From assembly GCA_046297095.1 (NCBI GenBank), contig JBKCNS010000047.1, positions 1-13,132 of the forward strand: a DNA stretch of 13,132 bases, read 5' to 3'. The notes beneath the pieces were generated by a model. The model did no database searches. It saw only the letters and a list, made by a program, of their open reading frames with translations, and had not been told where the DNA came from. This stretch comes from JBBATK01 sp046297095. GTDB lineage: Bacteria; Bacteroidota; Ignavibacteria; Kapaibacteriales; NICIL-2. This document shows positions 1-6,413 of the stretch, piece by piece. The position numbers were made by a program, and so were the translations under genes. Positions within the stretch are counted from its first letter, which is position 1; every line of letters begins with the position of its first letter.

Positions 1-371
1 ACTCCGTACCATTCCATGGCAAATACCGCCATCATGGGAATGGCCGTAAGATTCATGCTGCTGCCGGTGCTGAACAACGAATCGGATTTGACGGTGAGCG
101 ATGATATTCCTACCGAACCCACTTCAGCGCCTATTGCTAAACGATAACCCGGCCGCCACAGCACACGCAGATTGCCCGCCACACCGGTGCGCGAGTACTC
201 CGCCTTGCTTACATCCACACTACGCACTACCGACGACATACTCACTCCGCCTGCACCCTGCACAACAATGCGCGAGGGCTGCGGCTCGTCTGCGCGGCAG
301 GCCACAGATGTACCGACGCCGGCAGCGAGGCAGAGCGTTACAGCAAGTGCAATACAACGAGCGAACTTCAT
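1..371 (-). CDS. Exported beta-barrel-like protein, C-terminus cut by window edge
   Basis: The reading frame starts at the ATG at 371-369 and stays open to base 1, giving 123 full codons, so the gene continues off the left edge. The N-terminus is a good signal peptide: a basic start (MKFAR), a hydrophobic core (IALAVTLCLAAGV) and cleavage near TSVA/CRADEP. The Cys after SVA makes a lipoprotein possible, but residue -3 is Ser, which is a poor lipobox. The mature part has alternating hydrophobic and polar strands (for example NLRVLWRPGYRLAIGAEVGS), as in small outer-membrane barrels. The start lies 1 nt after the stop of the phosphodiesterase lipoprotein gene, so the two are almost certainly co-transcribed and translationally coupled. 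The specific family is not recognised. The open frame and signal peptide are seen directly; the barrel assignment is inferred. Confidence 0.78.
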   Translation of the reverse strand, partial: MKFARCIALAVTLCLAAGVGTSVACRADEPQPSRIVVQGAGGVSMSSVVRSVDVSKAEYSRTGVAGNLRVLWRPGYRLAIGAEVGSVGISSLTVKSDSLFSTGSSMNLTAIPMMAVFAMEWYG

Positions 372-372
372 A

Positions 373-1641
373 TCATGGTTGGGTATAGTAGTAATACGCT
401 ACGAGCGTGGGATAGTTCGTGAGCATACCATCAAAAGAACCTTCGCTAAGAAATCTAGTGATGAACTCGTCGGCATCCAGCGTCCATACAAAGGCGCGAG
501 TGCCGCGCGCATGCAGGGATTGCACGGTTTCTCTCATGGTGCCAAGGGTCCATCTGGAGCCATAGACGCGCGATGCCGCAGTGTGTGTTTGATCCACTCC
601 GAGCTCGCACACCGAGGGTACACTAGAGAAATTCGGTTGGGCAACAAAGCGGTTGTAAACATCGGTGCTTGCAAGTCCGAACAGTACTTCCAGTGTGTCT
701 CGAAGGCCTTTGGCATTGAGCGCACGAGCGCGAGCAAGTGCGTCTTGCTGAAGGGCAATAATCTGCTCCACCGAAGCGGCCTCTTTTACATCCAGCCACA
801 CCGTGCGCAGCTGTGTTGAGTCTGCAATCACACGCAACGCTTCCTGCAAGGTTGGCAGGCGCTCGCCGTTCACAAGGCGGCAGAACGTTTGGATCTGTGC
901 ATAGGTATAATTCCCTATGGGCCCCACCATGTATTCACCATTCACCAAGCGGGTGTTGAAGTTTTCATCGTGATACAACACCGGCACACCGTCTTTGGTA
1001 AGGCGCACATCAATCTCCACACCGGTTGCGCCATACTTTTCTGCCACACGTATCAGCTCTACGGAGTTTTCCGAATGCGGTAGGCGATCGCTGTTGCGTC
1101 CACCGCCGCGATGCGCCAGAATGGCAAAGTCCGTCTGCCCTTGATGCAACGGGCGCATATATTCAAGCACCAGGGAGTCGCCACGCGGGTCGGTATCCGT
1201 ACCTAAGCTACCGCGCAGAGTAATAGCGCCGGGGCGTTGCTCGCTAGCAACTGCTATTCCGCCTTCGTGTGCTGCCATGCGCATCACGCACAATCCCGTT
1301 TGCGGCGAATGGGCATTGCGCCAGTAGCCGGCGGCACTAAGCGTAGAATCGCCCAAGCCACAATCAAGAATTGCGTACATGAAGTTCTTCGCGCAGAACA
1401 TACTCAATGTTGCAGTAGAGCTTTTGATTACTACCGTGTCGCCAACGCGATCGTTGCCGCGAAGCACCCGGTATACACCTTCCACGCACGCACCGGCGCG
1501 ACGAGTGAGCGGACGCGTGCCATCGAGCTCACGGAGCACACTCGTATCCGGCTCCACTACACGAAGCTCACTATCGCATGCGCTCAGCAGAATACTCAGC
1601 GCTGTGAACGTCAGCAGTAGAGCGGGAGAGAATTGCTTCAT
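373..1641 (-). CDS. Glycerophosphodiester phosphodiesterase-domain lipoprotein
   Basis: A 422-residue protein whose first 22 residues end in LLSAC, a clean lipobox, so it is probably a lipoprotein anchored by Cys22. Residues ~172-417 form a GDPD (UgpQ/GlpQ-type) TIM barrel: H177-R178 in AHRGGG, E191-N192 in the SENS segment, E209-I-D211 with DVRLTKDGVPVLYHD (H224), and LDVK at 283-286. The pair H177/H224 matches the family's acid-base histidines and E209/D211 its metal ligands. The expected reaction is hydrolysis of glycerophosphodiesters to sn-glycerol-3-phosphate and an alcohol, here at the cell envelope. Residues ~50-165 precede the barrel and form a separate beta-rich, cysteine-containing domain (C52, C83, C94, C118) that I do not recognise. 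The ATG overlaps the previous gene's TGA by 4 nt and the next gene starts 1 nt downstream, indicating an operon with two barrel-like proteins. The substrate is unknown. Confidence 0.88.
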   Translation of the reverse strand: MKQFSPALLLTFTALSILLSACDSELRVVEPDTSVLRELDGTRPLTRRAGACVEGVYRVLRGNDRVGDTVVIKSSTATLSMFCAKNFMYAILDCGLGDSTLSAAGYWRNAHSPQTGLCVMRMAAHEGGIAVASEQRPGAITLRGSLGTDTDPRGDSLVLEYMRPLHQGQTDFAILAHRGGGRNSDRLPHSENSVELIRVAEKYGATGVEIDVRLTKDGVPVLYHDENFNTRLVNGEYMVGPIGNYTYAQIQTFCRLVNGERLPTLQEALRVIADSTQLRTVWLDVKEAASVEQIIALQQDALARARALNAKGLRDTLEVLFGLASTDVYNRFVAQPNFSSVPSVCELGVDQTHTAASRVYGSRWTLGTMRETVQSLHARGTRAFVWTLDADEFITRFLSEGSFDGMLTNYPTLVAYYYYTQP

Positions 1642-2396
1642 AGACGCACTCCCACAAAAAACTCGGGATAGAGTAAGGGATCGTTGAAGGTAGAGAAGGC
1701 AAGCCAGGATTGATAGGCCGAGCGCAGATTGTTCACTTTTAAACCCAAGAGCACACGCGTGGATTTGGTAAACGGTTGTTCTACAGCCACACTGATTGCA
1801 TTGCCGGCGCGGGCGTTCTTTTCGTTAGCACTAATTACTTCGCCCACGCGAGTTGTGCGTTCGGTAATGATGGTGGTTTCTGCTCGCACACTCACGTTGA
1901 TATCACCCACGCTCCAACCCATAGTGATGTATGGAGTGGTTAGCCAGCCGCGGTAATCCACATCGAAGCCGTCCATAGTGGCAAAACCGTACACAAAGGT
2001 TTCCTCAAGCCCCAGGCCAAACGCGCCATAGGGTGTTTCTCTGCTCCACTGTGCCCCAAGAGTGGCAAGTGTAGTGATCACATTGGTGGCCAACCTGCCC
2101 GTGGCCGCAAAGCCCATGGGCAAGCCCAATCGGGCGCGCATCTCTGCAAGCGGTATTTGCCGAATCTCTTCTTCGGCGATGGGCCGCGGAATGAATGTGA
2201 TCGAGGCCCCTGCACATGCTTGTGTTTCTAAAGAGTTTAGTGGAGCGGGAAAGAACACATCATGCTGTTGGGCTATGGATTGCGGACTACAGAACATGGC
2301 AATAAGCACCGCAAGCACTGCACCCACGGAGTGCATATCCGCCGGCAGCGCGTGCTTCTTGAAGCCGGCTATGCGAGTATGTGCATGTGTGTGCAT
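1638..2396 (-). CDS. Outer-membrane beta-barrel protein, hypothetical
   Basis: A 252-residue exported protein. A hydrophobic segment (GAVLAVLIAMFCSPQSIAQ) ends in a plausible signal-peptidase site near SIAQ/Q. From the ATG at 2396 the n-region is unusually long (~24 residues) and starts with a His/Thr-rich run; the in-frame ATG at 2336 (Met21) would give a signal peptide of normal length but with little positive charge. I keep 2396 but am unsure. The mature part has amphipathic strands and ends in FFVGVRL, which resembles the C-terminal beta-signal read by the BAM complex. The last base pairs overlap the phosphodiesterase gene in an ATGA arrangement. Upstream, 64 nt separate it from the cupin gene, and a degenerate 5-bp repeat fills most of that gap. 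The barrel type and function are inferred and no named family is recognised. Confidence 0.75.
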   Translation of the reverse strand: MHTHAHTRIAGFKKHALPADMHSVGAVLAVLIAMFCSPQSIAQQHDVFFPAPLNSLETQACAGASITFIPRPIAEEEIRQIPLAEMRARLGLPMGFAATGRLATNVITTLATLGAQWSRETPYGAFGLGLEETFVYGFATMDGFDVDYRGWLTTPYITMGWSVGDINVSVRAETTIITERTTRVGEVISANEKNARAGNAISVAVEQPFTKSTRVLLGLKVNNLRSAYQSWLAFSTFNDPLLYPEFFVGVRL

Positions 2397-2397
2397 T

Positions 2398-2452
2398 CGG
2401 TTTGGTTCGGTTCGGTTTGGTTCGGTTTGTTTCGCTTCAATTCAATTCGTTC
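2398..2452. repeat. Degenerate 5-bp tandem repeat in barrel gene leader
   Basis: On the plus strand the segment reads as eleven consecutive 5-mers. Six of the first six are (C/T)GGTT: CGGTT, TGGTT, CGGTT, CGGTT, TGGTT, CGGTT. They then decay through TGTTT, CGCTT, CAATT, CAATT and CGTTC. It lies between the cupin stop (2461) and the barrel gene ATG (2396), starting 2 bp before that ATG. On the transcribed strand it is a run of AACC(G/A) units that would form the leader just before the start codon. Copy-number slippage would change the leader length, but no variation can be seen from one sequence. Confidence 0.75.
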
Positions 2453-2460
2453 GCCAATTG

Positions 2461-2937
2461 CTACAAACTTTCCTCGCGCGTGCATCGCGCAATCACTTCG
2501 GCATGCGCTGGATATGCTTCAAGTAATTCTGTTCGGCCGGCAAGTTCAAAGTCTGCAAAGCTGAAACCCGGCGCCACCACACATGATACCAGCACGCCTT
2601 CGCTTTGGGTCTCGGCTGCAAACCACGTATCTCGAGGAAAAAGAATGAAGCCCCGGTGTGCACTTGCAGGCGACGCCACTTGGTGTGTATCAAGTGTGCC
2701 ATCGTTGTGCAGTAGATATGCGGTTGCGGTGCCACCATGTTGCCAAAACCACAACTCATCATTGCGCAATCGGTGAAAATGCGAGCGCGAGTGTGGCGGC
2801 AAATAGAAATAGATAGCAGTAGCCGTAGATCTATCACCCTGAGGTGTAGATATATTCAGGTCTCCGCGGTAATACTCACGATAGAATCCGCCCTCGGGAT
2901 GAGGCAGCAGCTGCAAGTGCTCAATGATGTTCATCAT
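2461..2937 (-). CDS. Cupin_5 (DUF985) family protein
   Basis: A 158-residue protein that matches the Cupin_5/DUF985 pattern from end to end: HPEGGFYRE at 13-21, TAIYFYLPPHSRSHFHRLRNDELWFWQHG at ~40-68 (S52, H53, H55, E61), a PRDTWFAA segment at 101-108 and VVAPGFSFADFEL at ~120-132. The single-domain length is typical. Members fold as a small beta-barrel cupin, with the conserved His/Glu residues at the likely metal or ligand pocket; the biochemical role of the family is poorly defined, so I give no reaction. There is no signal peptide, so it is cytoplasmic. Two consecutive ATGs (2937 and 2934) are possible starts and no clear Shine-Dalgarno distinguishes them. It heads the leftward gene block and faces the serine hydrolase gene across a 370-bp spacer. 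Whether it is co-transcribed with the envelope genes downstream (64-nt gap) is uncertain. Confidence 0.9.
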   Translation of the reverse strand: MMNIIEHLQLLPHPEGGFYREYYRGDLNISTPQGDRSTATAIYFYLPPHSRSHFHRLRNDELWFWQHGGTATAYLLHNDGTLDTHQVASPASAHRGFILFPRDTWFAAETQSEGVLVSCVVAPGFSFADFELAGRTELLEAYPAHAEVIARCTREESL

Positions 2938-2982
2938 TTCATGTTCTAAAAAACTCAGTATAAATAAGCCTCAGCACAGCTT

Positions 2983-3015
2983 CATGCAGACATCATACAG
3001 ATTGCATACAGACTG
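2983..3015. repeat. Three phased 11-bp direct repeats upstream of cupin gene
   Basis: Three back-to-back 11-mers on the plus strand: CATGCAGACAT (2983), CATACAGATTG (2994) and CATACAGACTG (3005). The core CAT(A/G)CAGA recurs exactly every 11 bp, about one helical turn, so a protein could bind each copy on the same DNA face. They lie 46 bp upstream of the cupin start and about 20 bp upstream of a TATACT hexamer, where an activator could contact RNA polymerase. The repeat is seen directly; its regulatory role is inferred. Confidence 0.6.
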
Positions 3016-3138
3016 CTAGTGCAAGCTATGGGTTTAAGGTGAATACACAGGCCGAAGCAATGGAGCCGGAAGCTTATCTCGGCGCCTGAATGCGATGCTT
3101 AAGAAGCACTATGCGAGTGGGGTTAAAAATCGCATATG

Positions 3139-3190
3139 TAACAATGTTTTATAGACTTAACGATTGTTATGTGATGGTTGTTTGTTAACA
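3139..3190. promoter_or_regulatory. AT-rich inverted repeat and palindrome, possible operator
   Basis: TAACAAT at 3139-3145 is mirrored by ATTGTTA at 3163-3169, a perfect 7-bp inverted repeat with 17 bp between the arms. The 8-bp palindrome TGTTAACA follows at 3183-3190. All share the AACA/TGTT theme and lie 115-170 bp before the serine hydrolase start in the most AT-rich part of the spacer. This is compatible with a dimeric regulator site, but short AT-rich inverted repeats also arise by chance. Confidence 0.3.
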
Positions 3191-3310
3191 TCGTGCGCAA
3201 GAATGAACACCCAATTCGGGAACGCTTTGTTTGGGTGGCTATACGGGGAAGAGACTTCATAGTATTGACGCAGGGGAATGAGTACATAGTCTCACAACAA
3301 TCAGGTGCTT

Positions 3311-4357
3311 ATGCTAAAGCCCTCCAGATTGCAATCAATTTTAGATCGCGCCGTTGATCGAACAAAGATCTTCGGAGCATCCTTCTGTGTGCAAACATCG
3401 CAGGACCTATGGGCGGGAGCCGGCGGCGACATGAAAACCCACTCGCAGTTCTTTATTGCCAGCACCACAAAGCTTTTTGTGTCTGCAGTGATTCATCAGC
3501 TTCGCTCACAGAACAAATTGCGGCTGGACGATAGAGCTGCCACCTACCTGGAACCTGAGATTCTGCGCGGCCTAGTGGTGGTGGGCGGCACGGATTACTA
3601 CAACTCTGTGAGCATCAAAAATCTCCTGGCACATACATCGGGAATTCCCGATTACTTCGGGCAGAAGGGCGCCGACGGTACAAGCTTGCAGGATGCGTTA
3701 CAGCGCGGCATCGATCAATCGTGGAGTATAGAAACCATTATCAAAAAAACGCGCGCGCTCGATGCACCCTTTGCTCCCAACACACCGAAGCGAGCTTTTT
3801 ATTCGGACACGAACTATCAACTGCTTGGCCTGATCATTGAGCGCATCACCAAGCAGCCACTGGCACAGGTACTTCAAGAGCGCATTCTGGATCCGCTGCA
3901 TCTGGAGAACACCTACATGTATGCCGATCCCACGGACGAGCGCCCGCAGGTGATGAGATACCGGGAGCAAGCTCTTCACATACCGCATGCCATGGCCTCG
4001 TTCACTGCCGATGGCGGCATGGTATCCACCGCCAGTGATCTCATGACCTTCCTGCGCGCATTCTTCAACGGCAAGTTCTTCCCTGTTACCTACCTCACAC
4101 AGATGTATGTGTGGAATGATATTTTCTCGCCGCTGCAAGCCGGCATCGGCATTCATCGCTTTGCCCTTCCGTGGTATATGAATCCCTTCGGTTCCATACC
4201 GGAGTTTGTGGGGCATTCCGGACTATCCGGCACGGTGGCCTTCTTTGCGCCAAGCAAAAATCTCTTTATCACCGGCACGGTGAATCAGGTGGCGCACCCG
4301 GATGCGGCCTTCCGCCTGATGATCAAACTGGCGATGGACATAAGCAAGCCGTGGTAA
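3311..4357 (+). CDS. Serine hydrolase, beta-lactamase/PBP-like (class C) family
   Basis: A protein of the beta-lactamase class C/penicillin-binding fold (PF00144-type), 348 residues from the ATG at 3311. The motifs, numbered from the alternative GTG at 3305, are SxxK at S53-TT-K56 (nucleophile and general base) in FFIASTTKLF, the YSD variant of the Y-x-N motif at Y166-S-D168, and HSG at 304-306 in place of the KTG box. KNLLAHTSGIPDYF at 105-118 and ADGGMVSTASDLMTFL at 235-250 are also typical. I chose ATG 3311 because AGG lies at a usable distance (3303-3305). There is no signal peptide, so a cytoplasmic location is likely. Members include esterases, D-aminopeptidases and peptidases, and the substrate cannot be told from sequence. 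It is the first gene of the rightward block, 163 bp before the GH13 gene. Confidence 0.9.
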   Translation: MLKPSRLQSILDRAVDRTKIFGASFCVQTSQDLWAGAGGDMKTHSQFFIASTTKLFVSAVIHQLRSQNKLRLDDRAATYLEPEILRGLVVVGGTDYYNSVSIKNLLAHTSGIPDYFGQKGADGTSLQDALQRGIDQSWSIETIIKKTRALDAPFAPNTPKRAFYSDTNYQLLGLIIERITKQPLAQVLQERILDPLHLENTYMYADPTDERPQVMRYREQALHIPHAMASFTADGGMVSTASDLMTFLRAFFNGKFFPVTYLTQMYVWNDIFSPLQAGIGIHRFALPWYMNPFGSIPEFVGHSGLSGTVAFFAPSKNLFITGTVNQVAHPDAAFRLMIKLAMDISKPW

Positions 4358-4520
4358 AGCGTTGCGTGAACCGCTTCCTCCGAGTTCCCGGCGGGTTTTA
4401 TCTTTACAAGCATTTCAAGCCGCCGGCTCGGTTGTCTGCTCAGTTATCTGCTCGATTACCGGCTCGGTTGCCTGCTGCTTCTGCAACTTCCGTAGTAGTC
4501 TTTTCACCAACCAGTGTTGT
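4358..4520 (+). other. Leader region before the GH13 gene
   Basis: A non-coding gap between the hydrolase stop and the chosen ATG of the GH13 gene. AAGCG and CGCTT arms just after the hydrolase stop could form a small hairpin but no T-tract follows, so I do not call a terminator. The centre is a four-copy 12-bp repeat (4427-4474). The GH13 frame happens to be open back to 4362, but that extension would place an unrelated segment ahead of a complete signal peptide. Confidence 0.5.
4427..4474. repeat. Four-copy 12-bp tandem repeat
   Basis: Four adjacent 12-mers: CTCGGTTGTCTG (4427), CTCAGTTATCTG (4439), CTCGATTACCGG (4451) and CTCGGTTGCCTG (4463). Each differs from the consensus CTCGGTTGTCTG by zero to about four bases. 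It ends 46 bp before the GH13 start codon. The 12-bp unit keeps any frame, so copy change would not shift an overlapping reading frame. Function is unknown; it could affect the leader RNA or bind a regulator. Confidence 0.7.
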
Positions 4521-6371
4521 ATGCGAAGAGTTTGCCTTGCCATCATCATTAGCTGTGTTGCCGTCACAGTACTTGCGCAGCCGCGTATCACCCGTGTAGA
4601 CCCGCCGCATTGGTGGCCGGGTTTGGGCAGCGATACTTTGGAGCTGCTCGTAGAGGGTGAACAGCTTGCACAGTCTACCATAAGCGTTCGCGGTAAGGGC
4701 GTAACATTACTAAGCGATACGCGCTGTTCGAATGCGCGCTATCATTATGTGCAACTTCTCGTCGCGGCAAATGCGCCGCCACAGAGCATTCAGCTGCTGG
4801 CTCAAGCACCAACCGGCTCTGCAGAGTTTAGCTACGAGCTGCGCGCACGAGATACAAACAAACACCGCTCTATAGGCCTGAACTCCGCCGACCTTGTATA
4901 CTTGATCATGGCCGATCGCTTTGCCAACGGCGACACAACAAACGATGCTTTCCCCGCTATGCACGAGCCAGTGGCGAATCGTGCGAAGCCCTACGGACGC
5001 CATGGCGGAGACATTGCCGGTATTCGTAAACATCTGGATCACATTGCTTCGCTTGGCGTCACTGCTTTGTGGATGTGCCCTCTTCTGGAAAACGATCAGC
5101 CCGAAGCCAGCTATCACGGCTATGCCATAACGGATCACTATAGTATTGATCCTCGCTACGGCACGAACAGTGATTACTGCGCGCTTGTACAAGAAGCTCA
5201 CGCGCGCAACATGAGAGTAGTGGCCGATGTGGTGTATAATCACACAGGAAGCATGCATCGTTTGGCAGTTTCTCCGCCGGACAGTTCGTGGTTTAACCAA
5301 TGGTCGGAATACACCCAAACCAACGGACGTGAGGTGTCACTGTACGATCCTTATGCAGCGCCGCAGGACAAGCTGCGATTTAGCAATGGCTGGTTCGACA
5401 AACACATGCCGGATGTAAATGCTCGCAACCCGCATTGCGCGCGCTACCTGGAGCAAAACACGTTATGGTGGATAGAGGAAGCCGATATTGATGCCCTACG
5501 CATTGATACCTACACGTATCCCGATCAAGACTTCATGTCTGCGCTTAATGCACGCGTGCGTCAAAGCTTCCCGGGTATCTTTTTGTTTGGCGAAACCTGG
5601 GTAGACTCTCATGCATCCCAAGCGTACTACTTGGAGAATTACAAATACAACCGCAACACACACCTTCCCGGATCGACAGACTTCCAGGTTCACTTTGCCT
5701 TGCTCGATGTGCTCACCAAAACATCCGGGTGGGACTCCGGCGTGGGCCGACTCTACCGCGTACTCGCGGCCGACTACCTGTATCCCGATCCAATGAAAGA
5801 AGTAATCTTCCTCGACAATCACGACACACCTCGCATTCTTGGTGTGTTGGATGGTAGCCTTCAGCGTTTACGATTGGGCTTAACACTCTTGCTTACGCTT
5901 CGCGGAATTCCCTGCATTACCTACGGAACAGAAGCAGGCTTCAGCGATGTAAAAGAACACGGTACTATTCGCGAAGACATGCCCGGCGGTTGGCCTGCGG
6001 ATACACGGAGTATCTTCAACGCAAGCCAGCGCAGCGACAAAGAAAAAGCGTGCATCGCCGCTCTTGCACCCTTGGCCAACTTCCGCCGCACCAGCTCAGC
6101 GCTTACCAAAGGCAACACCATGCACATTGCTCCGGAGAATGGTGTGTACGGATATGTGCGATACACGGCAGACCAAATGGTGCTCACTGTTATCAATGCC
6201 GATACCGTTCCGCGAACGGTGGCCATGAAACGCTTCGATGATATACTTCAGGGAAATCGAGCATGCAGAGATGTACTTAGGTCGGTAGAGTTGACCCTAC
6301 CGGAAGTATTGTCGCTGGAGCCGTTGAGCGCGCGCGTAGTAGTGCTAAAGCCGCAACAGACCTCACGCTAA
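4521..6371 (+). CDS. Exported neopullulanase/cyclomaltodextrinase-like GH13 alpha-amylase
   Basis: A 616-residue GH13 enzyme. I start at the ATG at 4521 because it gives a signal peptide (MRRVCLAIIISCVAVTVLA, cut before QPRI). Residues ~20-110 match the cyclomaltodextrinase N-terminal domain (ITRVDPPHWWPGL at the start), then the TIM barrel: region I DVVYNH at 236-241, MPDVN at 296-300, region II LRIDTYTY with nucleophile D329, region III FGETW with acid E358, and region IV FLDNHD with stabiliser D435. A short C-terminal beta-domain follows. The catalytic triad is intact. The architecture and the MPDxN segment fit SusA-type neopullulanases that cleave starch oligomers or cyclodextrins in the periplasm. 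No SusC/SusD pair or other glucan gene is in view. It is followed 42 nt later by two glycosyltransferases. Exact specificity is inferred. Confidence 0.92.
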   Translation: MRRVCLAIIISCVAVTVLAQPRITRVDPPHWWPGLGSDTLELLVEGEQLAQSTISVRGKGVTLLSDTRCSNARYHYVQLLVAANAPPQSIQLLAQAPTGSAEFSYELRARDTNKHRSIGLNSADLVYLIMADRFANGDTTNDAFPAMHEPVANRAKPYGRHGGDIAGIRKHLDHIASLGVTALWMCPLLENDQPEASYHGYAITDHYSIDPRYGTNSDYCALVQEAHARNMRVVADVVYNHTGSMHRLAVSPPDSSWFNQWSEYTQTNGREVSLYDPYAAPQDKLRFSNGWFDKHMPDVNARNPHCARYLEQNTLWWIEEADIDALRIDTYTYPDQDFMSALNARVRQSFPGIFLFGETWVDSHASQAYYLENYKYNRNTHLPGSTDFQVHFALLDVLTKTSGWDSGVGRLYRVLAADYLYPDPMKEVIFLDNHDTPRILGVLDGSLQRLRLGLTLLLTLRGIPCITYGTEAGFSDVKEHGTIREDMPGGWPADTRSIFNASQRSDKEKACIAALAPLANFRRTSSALTKGNTMHIAPENGVYGYVRYTADQMVLTVINADTVPRTVAMKRFDDILQGNRACRDVLRSVELTLPEVLSLEPLSARVVVLKPQQTSR

Positions 6372-6413
6372 GCGCATCATACCACCACTGCATACTCGTT
6401 GGCGAATAGATAC

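Larger units (their letters stand above)
2938..3310. other. Divergent intergenic region
   Basis: A ~370-bp non-coding stretch between the leftward cupin gene and the rightward serine hydrolase gene. Near the cupin end it holds a possible -10 hexamer on the minus strand (TATACT at 2962-2957) and three phased 11-bp repeats (2983-3015). The part from ~3122 to 3200 is AT-rich and carries an inverted repeat and an 8-bp palindrome. TTGACG at 3265-3270 resembles a -35 element for the rightward gene, but no well-spaced -10 follows. I find no tRNA, no recognised RNA family and no convincing protein gene. Confidence 0.6.

Noticed and set aside
172..819. 215-codon plus-strand open frame across the left block
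   Set aside because: It runs antisense to two minus-strand genes with a signal peptide and phosphodiesterase motifs; its own translation shows no recognisable features.
3096..3108. TGCTT-AAG-AAGCA hairpin in the divergent spacer
   Set aside because: It is only a 5-bp stem with a 3-nt loop, no T-tract and no gene ending nearby, so there is no support for a terminator or RNA gene.
3203..3262. 19-codon open frame (MNTQFGNALF...) before the serine hydrolase gene
   Set aside because: It is too short to judge, with no clear ribosome site and no resemblance to a known leader peptide; such frames occur by chance.
4362..4520. 53-codon N-terminal extension of the GH13 gene from the ATG at 4362
   Set aside because: It would place a Cys- and Ser-rich segment made largely of the 12-bp repeat before a complete signal peptide. 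The ATG at 4521 gives a normal export signal.
4415..4681. Minus-strand 88-codon frame with Thr-Glu-Pro/Gln repeats
   Set aside because: The repeated residues come from the 12-bp DNA repeat read backwards, and the frame overlaps the GH13 N-terminal domain antisense. It has no promoter or start context.
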